This document shows, in pieces, positions 26,081 through 36,466 of a DNA stretch of 64,000 bases (the first letter of the stretch is position 1; every line of letters begins with the position of its first letter). The position numbers and the translations under genes are program-made. The DNA comes from Streptomyces ferrugineus (GTDB lineage: Bacteria; Actinomycetota; Actinomycetes; Streptomycetales; Streptomycetaceae), in contig NZ_CP063373.1 in the NCBI RefSeq assembly GCF_015160855.1, forward strand, positions 1,798,001 through 1,862,000, written 5' to 3'. Below the pieces are notes generated by a model. That model was not told the DNA's origin and made no database searches. It saw only the letters and a list, made by a program, of their open reading frames with translations.

Positions 26081-27363
26081 TTAAAGCCTCCGGAAGGCGT
26101 GTTCCAAGGTTCGCCCGAACCCGGTGCGTCGAAGTCGTAGGAGGCACCGGGCAGTGTTTCAGTGGCGGGACCGCTGTTGTTGTACGTGTCGTTCTGGTTG
26201 TACGTCCCGAAGACGGCGTTCGTCTCAGCGGTGTCGTACACATCACTCGAGCCGTAGCCAGATGCGCCGTTGCCGTAGCCCGGAGTGCCCGAGTTGTCGT
26301 AGACGGGGATGTTGTATCCCGTGTCGTTGAGCGGGTCGTAGGCCGACGGGGGCGCTTCGCCCACCGGCGGTGGGGAGGGGATCGGCCAGTTCCCCGAGGT
26401 GCTGCCGCCGCCGTCGATGCGCGGGATGGCCTCGGTGGGCTGCATGTCCAGGGGCAGGTCGAAGGGGGAGGCCTGGTCGGCCGCGAGGGACTGCTGCCGC
26501 TCGCGCGCGGGTGGCGAGACGGCGCGGTAGGCGGCGGCGAAGCCGCCGGTGGTCTCCGCGGCGGACGGGGACCGCATGCCGGGCAGCGGGCCCGTCGTGC
26601 CGGGCAGCGGGCCCGCCGGCTGACCGTCGCGCGCGCGTCGCCTCGACCGCGGCTCCTCGTAGCCCGACAGCGCGGACTCCGTCGCCCTGGCCCGGCTGGC
26701 CTCGAGATCCTCGCGGGCGGCCGGTTCGCCGTTGCCGATGAGCCGGGTGAGCCGGTCGGCGACCTTGCGCTTGAAGGGGCGCGGCGCGGCGCGCAGGGCG
26801 AGTGCCGCGCCGACCGCCACCACGCACAGCTCGTACGACACCATGAAGAACGTCTTCGCCGGGCGGCCGGCGAACAGGCCGTGGACCAGCGCCGCGCACC
26901 AGGCCGGGTAGGCCAGCATGTGCATCGCCCGCCAGCGCGCCGCGACCGGCGCCGAGGACGCGAAGCGGTTGCGCAGCGCGCCGGTGACGCCCACGAAGAT
27001 CATGAGCATCCCGGCCAGGGTGCCCAGGCCGATCAGGAACGCGGTGCCCGTGAACTGGTCGCCGCCCGAGATGAGCAGCCCGAAGGGGATGAACGCGGCG
27101 ATCCAGCTCGTGTGCTCCAGCACCAGCTTCGTCACGATGTGCACCAGCAGGAAGGCGATGGAGGCGACCGCGGTCACCCGGTGCACGGCCTGCGCCGTCA
27201 TCCGCTGGCGGGTGTTGAGGATCATCCGGTCCTGGGCGACGAGTCCCCAGACCACCGAGCAGGTGAGGAGGACGAGGGACAGGACGCCCGCGCCGAAGTT
27301 GAGGAACTCCAGGAACGCGTCGTCCATCACGCCGTCGTCCGGATCGAACGGTTCCGTCGTCAC
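26077..27363 (-). CDS. Di-heme ferric-reductase-like membrane protein with a low-complexity tail
   Basis: 428 residues. Residues 15-195 contain about six membrane helices. Two histidine pairs, His61/His75 (HRVTAVASIAFLLVH) and His148/His161 (HMLAYPAWCAALVH), have the 13-14 residue spacing of bis-heme ferric-reductase or NOX transmembrane domains. After a basic stretch, residues about 345-428 are rich in Asn, Gly, Tyr, Ser and Thr. GTG 27363 follows GGGAGG. The stop overlaps the start of the NuoF-like gene by four bases, so the pair is translationally coupled. A transmembrane electron path NAD(P)H-flavin-ferredoxin-heme is plausible; the acceptor is unknown. Confidence 0.78.
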   Translation of the reverse strand: MTTEPFDPDDGVMDDAFLEFLNFGAGVLSLVLLTCSVVWGLVAQDRMILNTRQRMTAQAVHRVTAVASIAFLLVHIVTKLVLEHTSWIAAFIPFGLLISGGDQFTGTAFLIGLGTLAGMLMIFVGVTGALRNRFASSAPVAARWRAMHMLAYPAWCAALVHGLFAGRPAKTFFMVSYELCVVAVGAALALRAAPRPFKRKVADRLTRLIGNGEPAAREDLEASRARATESALSGYEEPRSRRRARDGQPAGPLPGTTGPLPGMRSPSAAETTGGFAAAYRAVSPPARERQQSLAADQASPFDLPLDMQPTEAIPRIDGGGSTSGNWPIPSPPPVGEAPPSAYDPLNDTGYNIPVYDNSGTPGYGNGASGYGSSDVYDTAETNAVFGTYNQNDTYNNSGPATETLPGASYDFDAPGSGEPWNTPSGGFK

Positions 27364-27772
27364 GACATGCCTCCCGTCGAAACAAGGGCGGGTATGGACG
27401 GCAGAGGGGCAGCGGCCACCGTCCCGGCGGCCGACGGGCCGGGCCTGGGCGGCGGGCTGCTGTGAGGACGAGGGTTCATGGGGGCAACTCCGAACGGTTC
27501 GGGAAAGCGGTCCCGCTGCCGCACTCTAAGTGGCTCCATACCGATGGGTACGGCGTTTGAGTTATTGCGTTGTTATCCACGGACGGGGTGGGGCTGGTGA
27601 TGTCCCTTAGCGACTGTTACGCCAGGTAACAGTTGAACATTGTTCAGCTTTTCGAGGTCTTCACATCTTTCAGGTACGGAGCCGAGGCTGTCATTGTTCA
27701 TACGCGACGCTTATGTGCGACCCCGCCGGAAGCCCGTCGCGACCCGCTCCGGCGCTGCGGTACCCTGACGCC
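27364..27772. other. Divergent intergenic region between the heme protein gene and leuS leader
   Basis: About 400 bases with no credible gene; an open frame at 27633-27932 runs through the leuS leader and has no coding character. Contents seen: a minus-strand -10-like ACTCTA at 27523-27528, a DnaA-box-like TTATCCACG near 27575, two adjacent palindromes (27614-27646) and the leuS promoter box TACCCT at 27761. Confidence 0.6.
27614..27646. promoter_or_regulatory. Two adjacent palindromes, likely operators
   Basis: CTGTTACGCCAGGTAACAG (27614-27632) is a perfect inverted repeat with a 5-base centre. TGAACATTGTTCA (27634-27646) is a perfect odd palindrome immediately after it. Both are in a divergent promoter region and lack T-tracts, so DNA binding sites are more likely than terminators. 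The regulators are unknown. Confidence 0.5.
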
Positions 27773-27811
27773 ATGCGTGCCGTACGCCTTCTGCTTAGCG
27801 AGCCGCGCTGA
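27773..27811 (+). CDS. leuS leader peptide (MRAVRLLLSEPR)
   Basis: A 12-codon frame, ATG at 27773, whose codons 6-8 are three consecutive leucines, two of them CTT, a rare leucine codon in high-GC genomes. The TACCCT -10 box at 27761-27766 ends six bases before the ATG, so the transcript is probably leaderless. It is followed by alternative hairpins and an intrinsic terminator ahead of leuS. This is the classic layout of ribosome-mediated attenuation sensing charged tRNA-Leu. Confidence 0.75.
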   Translation: MRAVRLLLSEPR

Positions 27812-27818
27812 TCAGTCC

Positions 27819-27883
27819 CGACCACTGGGCGAATCGGATGGTCGGAATCGGCGCGGCGTCCCCTCCTGTGCGAGGGGATTTTT
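27819..27883 (+). promoter_or_regulatory. Transcription attenuator of leuS
   Basis: CCGACCA/TGGTCGG (27819-27825 with 27839-27845) forms a first hairpin just after the leader peptide stop. TCCCCTC (27859-27865) pairs with GAGGGGA (27872-27878), followed by TTTTT at 27879-27883, a clear intrinsic terminator about 55 bases before leuS. Stalling on the leader leucine codons would be expected to rearrange the first hairpin and prevent termination. The competing antiterminator pairing was not resolved by eye. Confidence 0.72.
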
Positions 27884-27937
27884 CGTTTCTAGAGAATCGC
27901 AGCCGCTGGCAGAGACGATCGATGGAGCTTAAGGACC

Positions 27938-30811
<2,874 letters not shown>

Positions 30812-30848
30812 GCGGCGCGGGGCCGTACCCACGGCTCAGGGGAGTCCC

Positions 30849-30895
30849 CTACGGGCAGGTTCGGGGTTCAGCTGGAACTCCGGGCCTGCCCGTAG
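30849..30895 (+). terminator. Hairpin terminator after leuS
   Basis: CTACGGGCAGG (30849-30859) pairs exactly with CCTGCCCGTAG (30885-30895), with an inner GTTC/GGAAC extension, followed by CGTTTACC. Confidence 0.8.
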
Positions 30896-30953
30896 CGTTT
30901 ACCGTTGAAGAGCGATGCGGGCGTGCGTCGCGCCCGGACGTAGGAGGAGCGTC

Positions 30954-31730
30954 GTGGAAGCAGTGATCGCAGTCTTCGCCCTGCTCTTCGTGCTTTTCAT
31001 AGCGCTCGGCGCCTACGCCACGGTGAAGGTCGTCGGCGCCGCCAAGCGACGCGTGGACCACACCATCACCCAGGCCCGCCGCACGGTCGAGGACCACACC
31101 CTGCGGGCCAAGTCCTTCGCCCAGCCGGGCGCGGTCGGCGAGCTCGCCGAGCTGCGGCTGAAGCTGCGCACCTCCATGCGGGCCACCCAGGACGCGCTGC
31201 ACGCGGGCGCGGCCGAGGACGAGTCCCTCAAGGAGTCCCTCGGCCTCTTCCAGCGCCTCAGCGCCCATGGGCACGAGCTGGACGCCGAGCTGCGGCGCCT
31301 GGAATCCGAGCCCGACCGCTCCACGCTCGCCGAGCGACTTCCCGACCTGCGCGAACGCGCCGAGCGCATCGTGCAGGCGGCGGACTCGCTGCGCTGGGCG
31401 GCCCGCGACCGGGCCCACCGCTTCGCTGACGACGACCTGGACACCCTCAGCGCGCAGATCGACGTGGAGACCGGGGCGCTGCGGCACTGGCAGACGACAG
31501 AGCCGTCGGCGAGCGGATCTTCGACGACCGCGTCCACCACGGGAGCCGCGCCGCCGCCCCCGTGGCCCGAGGCACCCGCCGCCGAGTCCGGTGCGACGAC
31601 CGAACAGACCTGGCCGGACAGCCCTCGCACCCAGCGGGCCGAGGAGCCCACGCGGCCCGCCATCAACCCGCCCGGACCCCGGCCGACATACCCCTGGCAG
31701 AAGAAACCCCGCCCCGAGAGCACGACTTGA
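30954..31730 (+). CDS. Membrane-anchored coiled-coil protein of unknown function
   Basis: 258 residues from GTG 30954, preceded by AGGAGG six bases upstream. One N-terminal helix (VIAVFALLFVLFIALGAYATVKVV) anchors it. Residues 30-170 are charged and alpha-helical with coiled-coil character (LKESLGLFQRLSAHGHELDAELRRLE in part). The C-terminal 85 residues are Ser/Thr/Pro-rich. No enzyme motif is seen. The topology suggests a cytoplasmic coiled coil tethered to the membrane. It lies between leuS and degV with its own signals. Function not recognised. Confidence 0.72.
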   Translation: MEAVIAVFALLFVLFIALGAYATVKVVGAAKRRVDHTITQARRTVEDHTLRAKSFAQPGAVGELAELRLKLRTSMRATQDALHAGAAEDESLKESLGLFQRLSAHGHELDAELRRLESEPDRSTLAERLPDLRERAERIVQAADSLRWAARDRAHRFADDDLDTLSAQIDVETGALRHWQTTEPSASGSSTTASTTGAAPPPPWPEAPAAESGATTEQTWPDSPRTQRAEEPTRPAINPPGPRPTYPWQKKPRPESTT

Positions 31731-31752
31731 GCCCGCACGACCACCAGCCGCT

Positions 31753-31771
31753 CCGGTCAAGGCTTGACCGG
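31753..31771. promoter_or_regulatory. Perfect palindrome upstream of degV
   Basis: CCGGTCAAGGCTTGACCGG is symmetric around one base, 53 bases before the degV start. The one-base centre argues against a simple terminator and for a dimeric regulator site, though a reduced hairpin ending the preceding gene is possible. Confidence 0.45.
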
Positions 31772-31823
31772 CTGAGCGGGGTCGGGCTGCCGCCCGGGCG
31801 CTACGCCAGGTAACCTCCAGCTC

Positions 31824-32669
31824 ATGTCCCGCCATGTCGCGATCGTCACCGATTCAACGGCCTACCTGCCGCCCCGGACGATGGAGCGTCATGGCATCAC
31901 AACGGTGCCTCTGACCGTGGTCGTCGGCGGCCAGGCACTGGATGAGGGCACCGAGATCTCGACCCGTTCCCTCGCCCAGGCGTTGCAGAAGCGACGCCCC
32001 GTCACCACCTCGCGCCCCAGCCCTCAGGTCTTCGCGGAGCATTACCGCAAGGTCGCCGAGTCCGGCGCCACCGGCATCGTCTCCCTGCACCTGTCGGCCG
32101 AACTCTCCGGCACCTACGACGCGGCGGTCCTCGCGGCGCGCGAGGCGCCGGTGCCGGTGCGGGTGGTGGACACCGGCATGGTGGCCATGGCGCTCGGGTT
32201 CTGCGCGCTCGCGGCGGCAGAGGCGGCGGAGTCGGGCGGCACCGTGGACGAGGCCGTCACCGCCGCCGAGAAGCGGGCCGGGGGCACGGCCGCCTACTTC
32301 TATGTCGACACCCTCGACTATCTGCGCCGCGGCGGCCGCATCGGCGCCGCGCAGGCCCTGCTGGGCTCCGCGCTCGCGGTGAAGCCGCTGCTGCAGCTGG
32401 AGGGCGGCCGGATCGGTCCGCTGGAGAAGGTGCGGACGGCCTCCAAGGCCATCGCCCGCCTTGAGGAGATCGCCGCCGACCGGGCAGGCGGCGCCCAGGT
32501 CGACATCGCGGTCCACCATCTCTCCGCTCCCGACCGGGCGGCGGCGCTGGCGGATCGTCTGCGGGCGCGAGTGCCGGGGTTGGCGGATCTGCATGTGAGT
32601 GAGGTCGGGGCGGTCATCGGGGCGCACACCGGGCCCGGACTGCTGGGCGTCGTGGTCTCGCCTCGGTGA
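31824..32669 (+). CDS. DegV family fatty-acid-binding protein
   Basis: 281 residues with the DegV signature start VAIVTDSTAYLP, followed by TSRPSPQVFAEHY and the lipid-contacting serine region LHLSAELSGTYDAA. YFYVDTLDYLRRGGRIGAAQALLGSALAVKP is the second lobe signature (quoted in part), and it ends VGAVIGAHTGPGLLGV. DegV/FakB proteins bind a fatty acid for phosphorylation by a FakA kinase in other Gram-positives. No kinase gene is in the window, so the physiological partner is unknown. Confidence 0.92.
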   Translation: MSRHVAIVTDSTAYLPPRTMERHGITTVPLTVVVGGQALDEGTEISTRSLAQALQKRRPVTTSRPSPQVFAEHYRKVAESGATGIVSLHLSAELSGTYDAAVLAAREAPVPVRVVDTGMVAMALGFCALAAAEAAESGGTVDEAVTAAEKRAGGTAAYFYVDTLDYLRRGGRIGAAQALLGSALAVKPLLQLEGGRIGPLEKVRTASKAIARLEEIAADRAGGAQVDIAVHHLSAPDRAAALADRLRARVPGLADLHVSEVGAVIGAHTGPGLLGVVVSPR

Positions 32670-32691
32670 CGGATCCTCGGGGTGCGGGTGA

Positions 32692-32709
32692 GTCACCCCT
32701 GTGGGTGAC
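32692..32709 (+). terminator. Hairpin after degV
   Basis: GTCACCC (32692-32698) pairs with GGGTGAC (32703-32709) around CTGT, 20 bases after the degV stop. Confidence 0.6.
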
Positions 32710-32713
32710 GGAG

Positions 32714-32722
32714 TTATCCACA
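32714..32722 (+). other. DnaA-box-like nonamer
   Basis: TTATCCACA matches the classical DnaA box. It is isolated, with a related TTATCCACG near 27575, and not in an origin context (no dnaA or dnaN nearby). Confidence 0.3.
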
Positions 32723-32791
32723 ACTGGGCGGTAATCCCCGGGAATTGAGCAAGATCATCGCGGATGTGCCGAGGTGCCCGATCCTCGTCGC

Positions 32792-33886
32792 ATGGCACTT
32801 CGATCACATACACATGCAGCCACCCCCACCCGCCGCCCGGCGGTGACCAGCGGCCCGGGACGCGGCCCGTACTCCGACGGCCGCGCCCGCCGCCGACGCG
32901 GCGCGCAGGTCCAGGGGAGGGCTCGGCAGCGCCATGCGTCGGCGGAGGAACTGCGGCGCCGGACGGAGGTGATCTTCGCCGAACACAGCGGGGAGTGGCG
33001 GGAGTCGGGGGCGGGGCCATCGGGCCGGGCGGAGGGTGCCCCGGTGGCGGCGGCTGTGGACCGGGGCGGGGAAGCGGAGTTGCACCCCGACGCCGACGCC
33101 GACGCCGACGCCGGTGCCGGGGACGCGGGTGCCGATGTCGGCACGGGGCGCCGGCGTTCGCGGGCCGGGCTGGCGTTGCGGGAGCGCATGCCGGTGTGGT
33201 TGCAGGCGCGGTGTGGACTGGAGCGGCGGGGCGTGGTCGCGCTCACCGTGGTGCTCGTCGTCGCCGCCGGTTTCGCGGTGCAGCACTTCTGGGCCGGGCG
33301 GGCACAGTCGGTGCGCGCTCCTGAGGTGGTGCGGGCGGCGGCCCAGTACGGCGGTGGACAGGGCGCGGGAGAGGAGCTGGGCGGTGCGGCCGGGGCGGGC
33401 GCCGCGGCGACCGGTGCGCCAGGGGCCGTCGGTACGCCCGTCGCCGAGATCGTGGTGGACGTCAGCGGCAAGGTGCGTGAACCGGGGATCCATCGCCTGC
33501 CGGCGGGTTCGCGCGTCGCCGACGCCCTGCGCGCGGCCGGTGGCGTGCGGCCCGGCACGAACACCGACGGACTCAACCGGGCCCGGTTCCTGGTGGACGG
33601 CGAGCAGGTGATCGTCGGCGCTCCGGCCGCCGTGCCCGGTGCCGCCCCGGGTGTCGGCTCGGGCGGCGCGGCCGTCCCCGACGGGGCACCCGCCGCCTCG
33701 GTCGCCCTCAACACGGCCACCGTGGAACAGCTCGACACCCTCCCCGGCGTCGGCCCGGTGCTGGCCCAGCACATCATCGACTACCGCACCCAGCACGGCG
33801 GCTTCCGCTCGGTGGACGAACTGCGCGAGGTCAACGGCATCGGCGACCGCCGGTTCGCCGATCTACGGAATCTCGTGCGGCCATGA
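32792..33886 (+). CDS. comEA: ComEA family helix-hairpin-helix DNA-binding protein
   Basis: Competence-type DNA receptor of about 364 residues. A long basic and acidic N-terminal region (about 130 residues) precedes one transmembrane helix (GVVALTVVLVVAAGFAV). An SLBB segment follows (VVDVSGKVREPGIHRLPAGS). At the C-terminus is a helix-hairpin-helix pair (LNTATVEQLDTLPGVGPVLA, LREVNGIGDRRFADLR). An in-frame GTG at 32774 is an alternative start; neither has a good ribosome site. A DNA run of four GACGCC units encodes DADADA in the linker. The stop overlaps the comEC start. Confidence 0.9.
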   Translation: MALRSHTHAATPTRRPAVTSGPGRGPYSDGRARRRRGAQVQGRARQRHASAEELRRRTEVIFAEHSGEWRESGAGPSGRAEGAPVAAAVDRGGEAELHPDADADADAGAGDAGADVGTGRRRSRAGLALRERMPVWLQARCGLERRGVVALTVVLVVAAGFAVQHFWAGRAQSVRAPEVVRAAAQYGGGQGAGEELGGAAGAGAAATGAPGAVGTPVAEIVVDVSGKVREPGIHRLPAGSRVADALRAAGGVRPGTNTDGLNRARFLVDGEQVIVGAPAAVPGAAPGVGSGGAAVPDGAPAASVALNTATVEQLDTLPGVGPVLAQHIIDYRTQHGGFRSVDELREVNGIGDRRFADLRNLVRP

Positions 33887-36462
33887 ACCACGACCTCCGC
33901 CCATCCGACCTCACGCCCTCCCGCGCCGCCGTTCACGCGGCGTCCGGACGGCGCCTCGGTGCCGCCCACCCCCGGCAGGAAGGGCCGACGGACCTACGTC
34001 TCGTCCCACCCGCGCTCGCGGCCTGGGCGACGGCGGCGCTGACGCTGGACGCCCCGCCGGAGTGGGTGAGCGGTACGGCGGTGGTCTGCCTGCTCACGGC
34101 GGGCGTACTGCTGCTGGCGCGGCGTGGCGCGATGGCCGTGCAAGGCCTGCGGGGCATGCGCCCCACCTGGCCCCGCACCTCGGTCGCCGCCGTGCTGCTC
34201 TGCATCGCCGCGGCCGCCGTCTCCGCCGGGCTGCACGGCGCCGATCTGCGGCGTGGGCCGGTGCCGGGGCTGGCGCGGGAGTACGCCACGGTGACCGCCG
34301 AGGTCGAGGTCACCTCCGACCCGCGGCTCACCCGGCCCCGCGTCAAGGGGAATCACATGGCGCCGACCGCCGTGCTGATCAACGCGGAGGTGCGACGCGT
34401 CGAGGACGCGGACGGCACGGCGGTGGTGACGCGGGCGCCGGTGCTGATGATCGTCGACGGGGGCCGGGGGTCCTCGGACGGCGTCGACGAGCAGCCGCGG
34501 CCCTCTCAGCCCTCGTCCGCCGACCGACCCTCGCCCTGGTCGAGCCTGCTCCCGTCCACGCGGCTGCGGGTGACCGCTCGGGTCGCGCCCGCCCTGGCCG
34601 GCGGAGACCGGATCGCGGCCGTGCTGCGGGTGCGGGACGCGGCCGTGCCGGAGGTCGTCGGGGAGCCGTCGGCGGCGCAGCGGCTGGCGGGGCGACTGCG
34701 GGCAGGGCTGCGGGAGGCGACCGACGGGCTGTCGGCGGACGCGCGGGCACTGTTGCCGGGGCTGGTCGTGGGCGACACCTCGCGGATCACGCCGGAGCTG
34801 GACGAGGCGTTCAAGGAGACCGACCTCGCGCACACGCTCGCCGTCTCCGGCAGCAACCTCACGATCATCCTGGCCCTGCTCATCGGCCCGCCCGGGACGG
34901 CACAGCTCGTCGAGCGCCGAGGGCTCGCTCCGCGCCTCGGCATCTCCTTGCGGACGACCGCGCTGCTCGGCGGAGCGCTCACGCTCGCCTTCGTCGTCGT
35001 GTGCCGGCCGGACCCGAGCGTGTTGCGGGCCGCGGCCTGCGGGTCCGTCGCACTGCTCGCCCTGGCGACCGGACGCCGCAGATCGCTGATCCCGGCGCTG
35101 GCGACCGCGGTCCTGCTGCTGGTGCTGTACGACCCCTGGCTGGCCCGCAGTTACGGCTTCCTGCTCTCCGTGCTGGCCACCGGCGCCCTGCTCACCCTCG
35201 CGCCCCGCTGGAGCGCGGCGTTGCGCAGCCGCCGGGTGCCGCCGCGGCCGGCCGAGGCGCTGGCGGCCGCGGCGGCCGCGCAGGCGGTGTGCGCGCCGGT
35301 GGTGGCGGTGCTGTCGGCCCGGGTGAGCCTGGTGGCGGTGCCGTGCAATCTCCTCGCGGAGTTCGCGGTCGCGCCGGCCACGGTGCTGGGATTCGCGGCG
35401 CTGGCCGCGGCACCACTCGCGATGCCGGTGGCCAAGGCCCTGGCCTGGTGCGCGAGTTGGCCGACCGGGTGGATCGCGGACGTCGCCCGGACGGGGGCCG
35501 CGCTGCCCGGCGCGGGCGTGGACTGGCCCGGCAGTTGGGCGGGGGCGGCGCTGCTCGCCCTTGCCACGGTGGTCGCGGTGCCGGCCGGCCGGCGGCTGCT
35601 GCGGCACCCCTGGTGGTGCGGTGTCTGCGGGGCGCTGGTGCTGCTGGCGGTGGTGCAGCCGCCGCCGCTGACCAGAGTGGTCACGGGGTGGCCGCCGCCG
35701 GGATGGCGGTTCGCGATGTGCGACGTGGGGCAGGGCGACGCGACGGTGCTCGCGGCGGGCGCGGGGACGGGGGTGGTCGTGGACGCCGGCCCCGATCCGA
35801 CGCTGGTCGACCGCTGTCTGAGCAGACTCGGCATCACGAGGATCCCGCTGGTCGTGCTGACCCACTTCCACGCCGACCATGTGGCGGGCCTGCCCGGCGT
35901 CCTGCGCGGGCGTGCGGTCGGCGCCATCGAGACGACCGGGCACGAAGCGCCCGTGGACCAGGTGGAGTTCGTCCGGAGGGAGGCGGCAGCCCGGCGGATC
36001 CCCGTGACGCGGGCCGCCGCCGGGGAGGAGCGGCGTACCGGGGCGCTGAGCTGGCGGGTGCTGTGGCCGCCGCCGCACCCGGCCCCGGCACCGGAGGGCC
36101 CGAACGACTCCAGCGTCACCCTGCTGGTCCGGTCGGCCGGGCTGCGGCTCCTGCTGCTCGGGGATCTCGAACCCCCGGCCCAGCGGGCGCTGTCGAGAAC
36201 CCCGGCGGCGGCACTCCTGGACGGCGTGGACGTGCTGAAGGTCGCCCATCATGGCTCGGCGTACCAGGACCCGGAGCTCATACGCCGGGCGGCGCCGAGG
36301 CTGGCGTTGATCTCCTGCGGGGAGGACAACCCGTACGGGCACCCGGCCCCCGGCACGGTCGCGGCGCTGCGGGCGCGGGGCGCGGTGGTGCTGCGGACGG
36401 ACGTGGACGGGGCGCTGGCGGTCGCGGGCACGGGCGCGGAGCTGCGGGTGGCGGGAGACTGA
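33883..36462 (+). CDS. comEC: ComEC/Rec2 family membrane protein
   Basis: 859 residues, predicted DNA-uptake channel. The N-terminal part has hydrophobic helices and an OB-like external region. The central competence domain begins at LLPGLVVGDTSRITPELDEA in part and contains HTLAVSGSNLTIILALL and multiple helices. The C-terminal 260 residues form a metallo-beta-lactamase domain with DVGQGDATVL, LTHFHADHVAGL and KVAHHGSAYQD, the putative nuclease. The ATG overlaps the comEA stop (ATGA). Streptomycetes are not known for natural transformation, so the biological use is open. Confidence 0.93.
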   Translation: MNHDLRPSDLTPSRAAVHAASGRRLGAAHPRQEGPTDLRLVPPALAAWATAALTLDAPPEWVSGTAVVCLLTAGVLLLARRGAMAVQGLRGMRPTWPRTSVAAVLLCIAAAAVSAGLHGADLRRGPVPGLAREYATVTAEVEVTSDPRLTRPRVKGNHMAPTAVLINAEVRRVEDADGTAVVTRAPVLMIVDGGRGSSDGVDEQPRPSQPSSADRPSPWSSLLPSTRLRVTARVAPALAGGDRIAAVLRVRDAAVPEVVGEPSAAQRLAGRLRAGLREATDGLSADARALLPGLVVGDTSRITPELDEAFKETDLAHTLAVSGSNLTIILALLIGPPGTAQLVERRGLAPRLGISLRTTALLGGALTLAFVVVCRPDPSVLRAAACGSVALLALATGRRRSLIPALATAVLLLVLYDPWLARSYGFLLSVLATGALLTLAPRWSAALRSRRVPPRPAEALAAAAAAQAVCAPVVAVLSARVSLVAVPCNLLAEFAVAPATVLGFAALAAAPLAMPVAKALAWCASWPTGWIADVARTGAALPGAGVDWPGSWAGAALLALATVVAVPAGRRLLRHPWWCGVCGALVLLAVVQPPPLTRVVTGWPPPGWRFAMCDVGQGDATVLAAGAGTGVVVDAGPDPTLVDRCLSRLGITRIPLVVLTHFHADHVAGLPGVLRGRAVGAIETTGHEAPVDQVEFVRREAAARRIPVTRAAAGEERRTGALSWRVLWPPPHPAPAPEGPNDSSVTLLVRSAGLRLLLLGDLEPPAQRALSRTPAAALLDGVDVLKVAHHGSAYQDPELIRRAAPRLALISCGEDNPYGHPAPGTVAALRARGAVVLRTDVDGALAVAGTGAELRVAGD

Positions 36463-36466
36463 GGTC

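Noticed and set aside
27633..27932. 99-codon frame upstream of leuS
   Set aside because: Runs across the leuS promoter, leader peptide and attenuator; no ribosome site and no coding bias.
33089..33112. Microsatellite of four GACGCC units in comEA
   Set aside because: Too short to suggest phase variation, and six-base units keep the frame.
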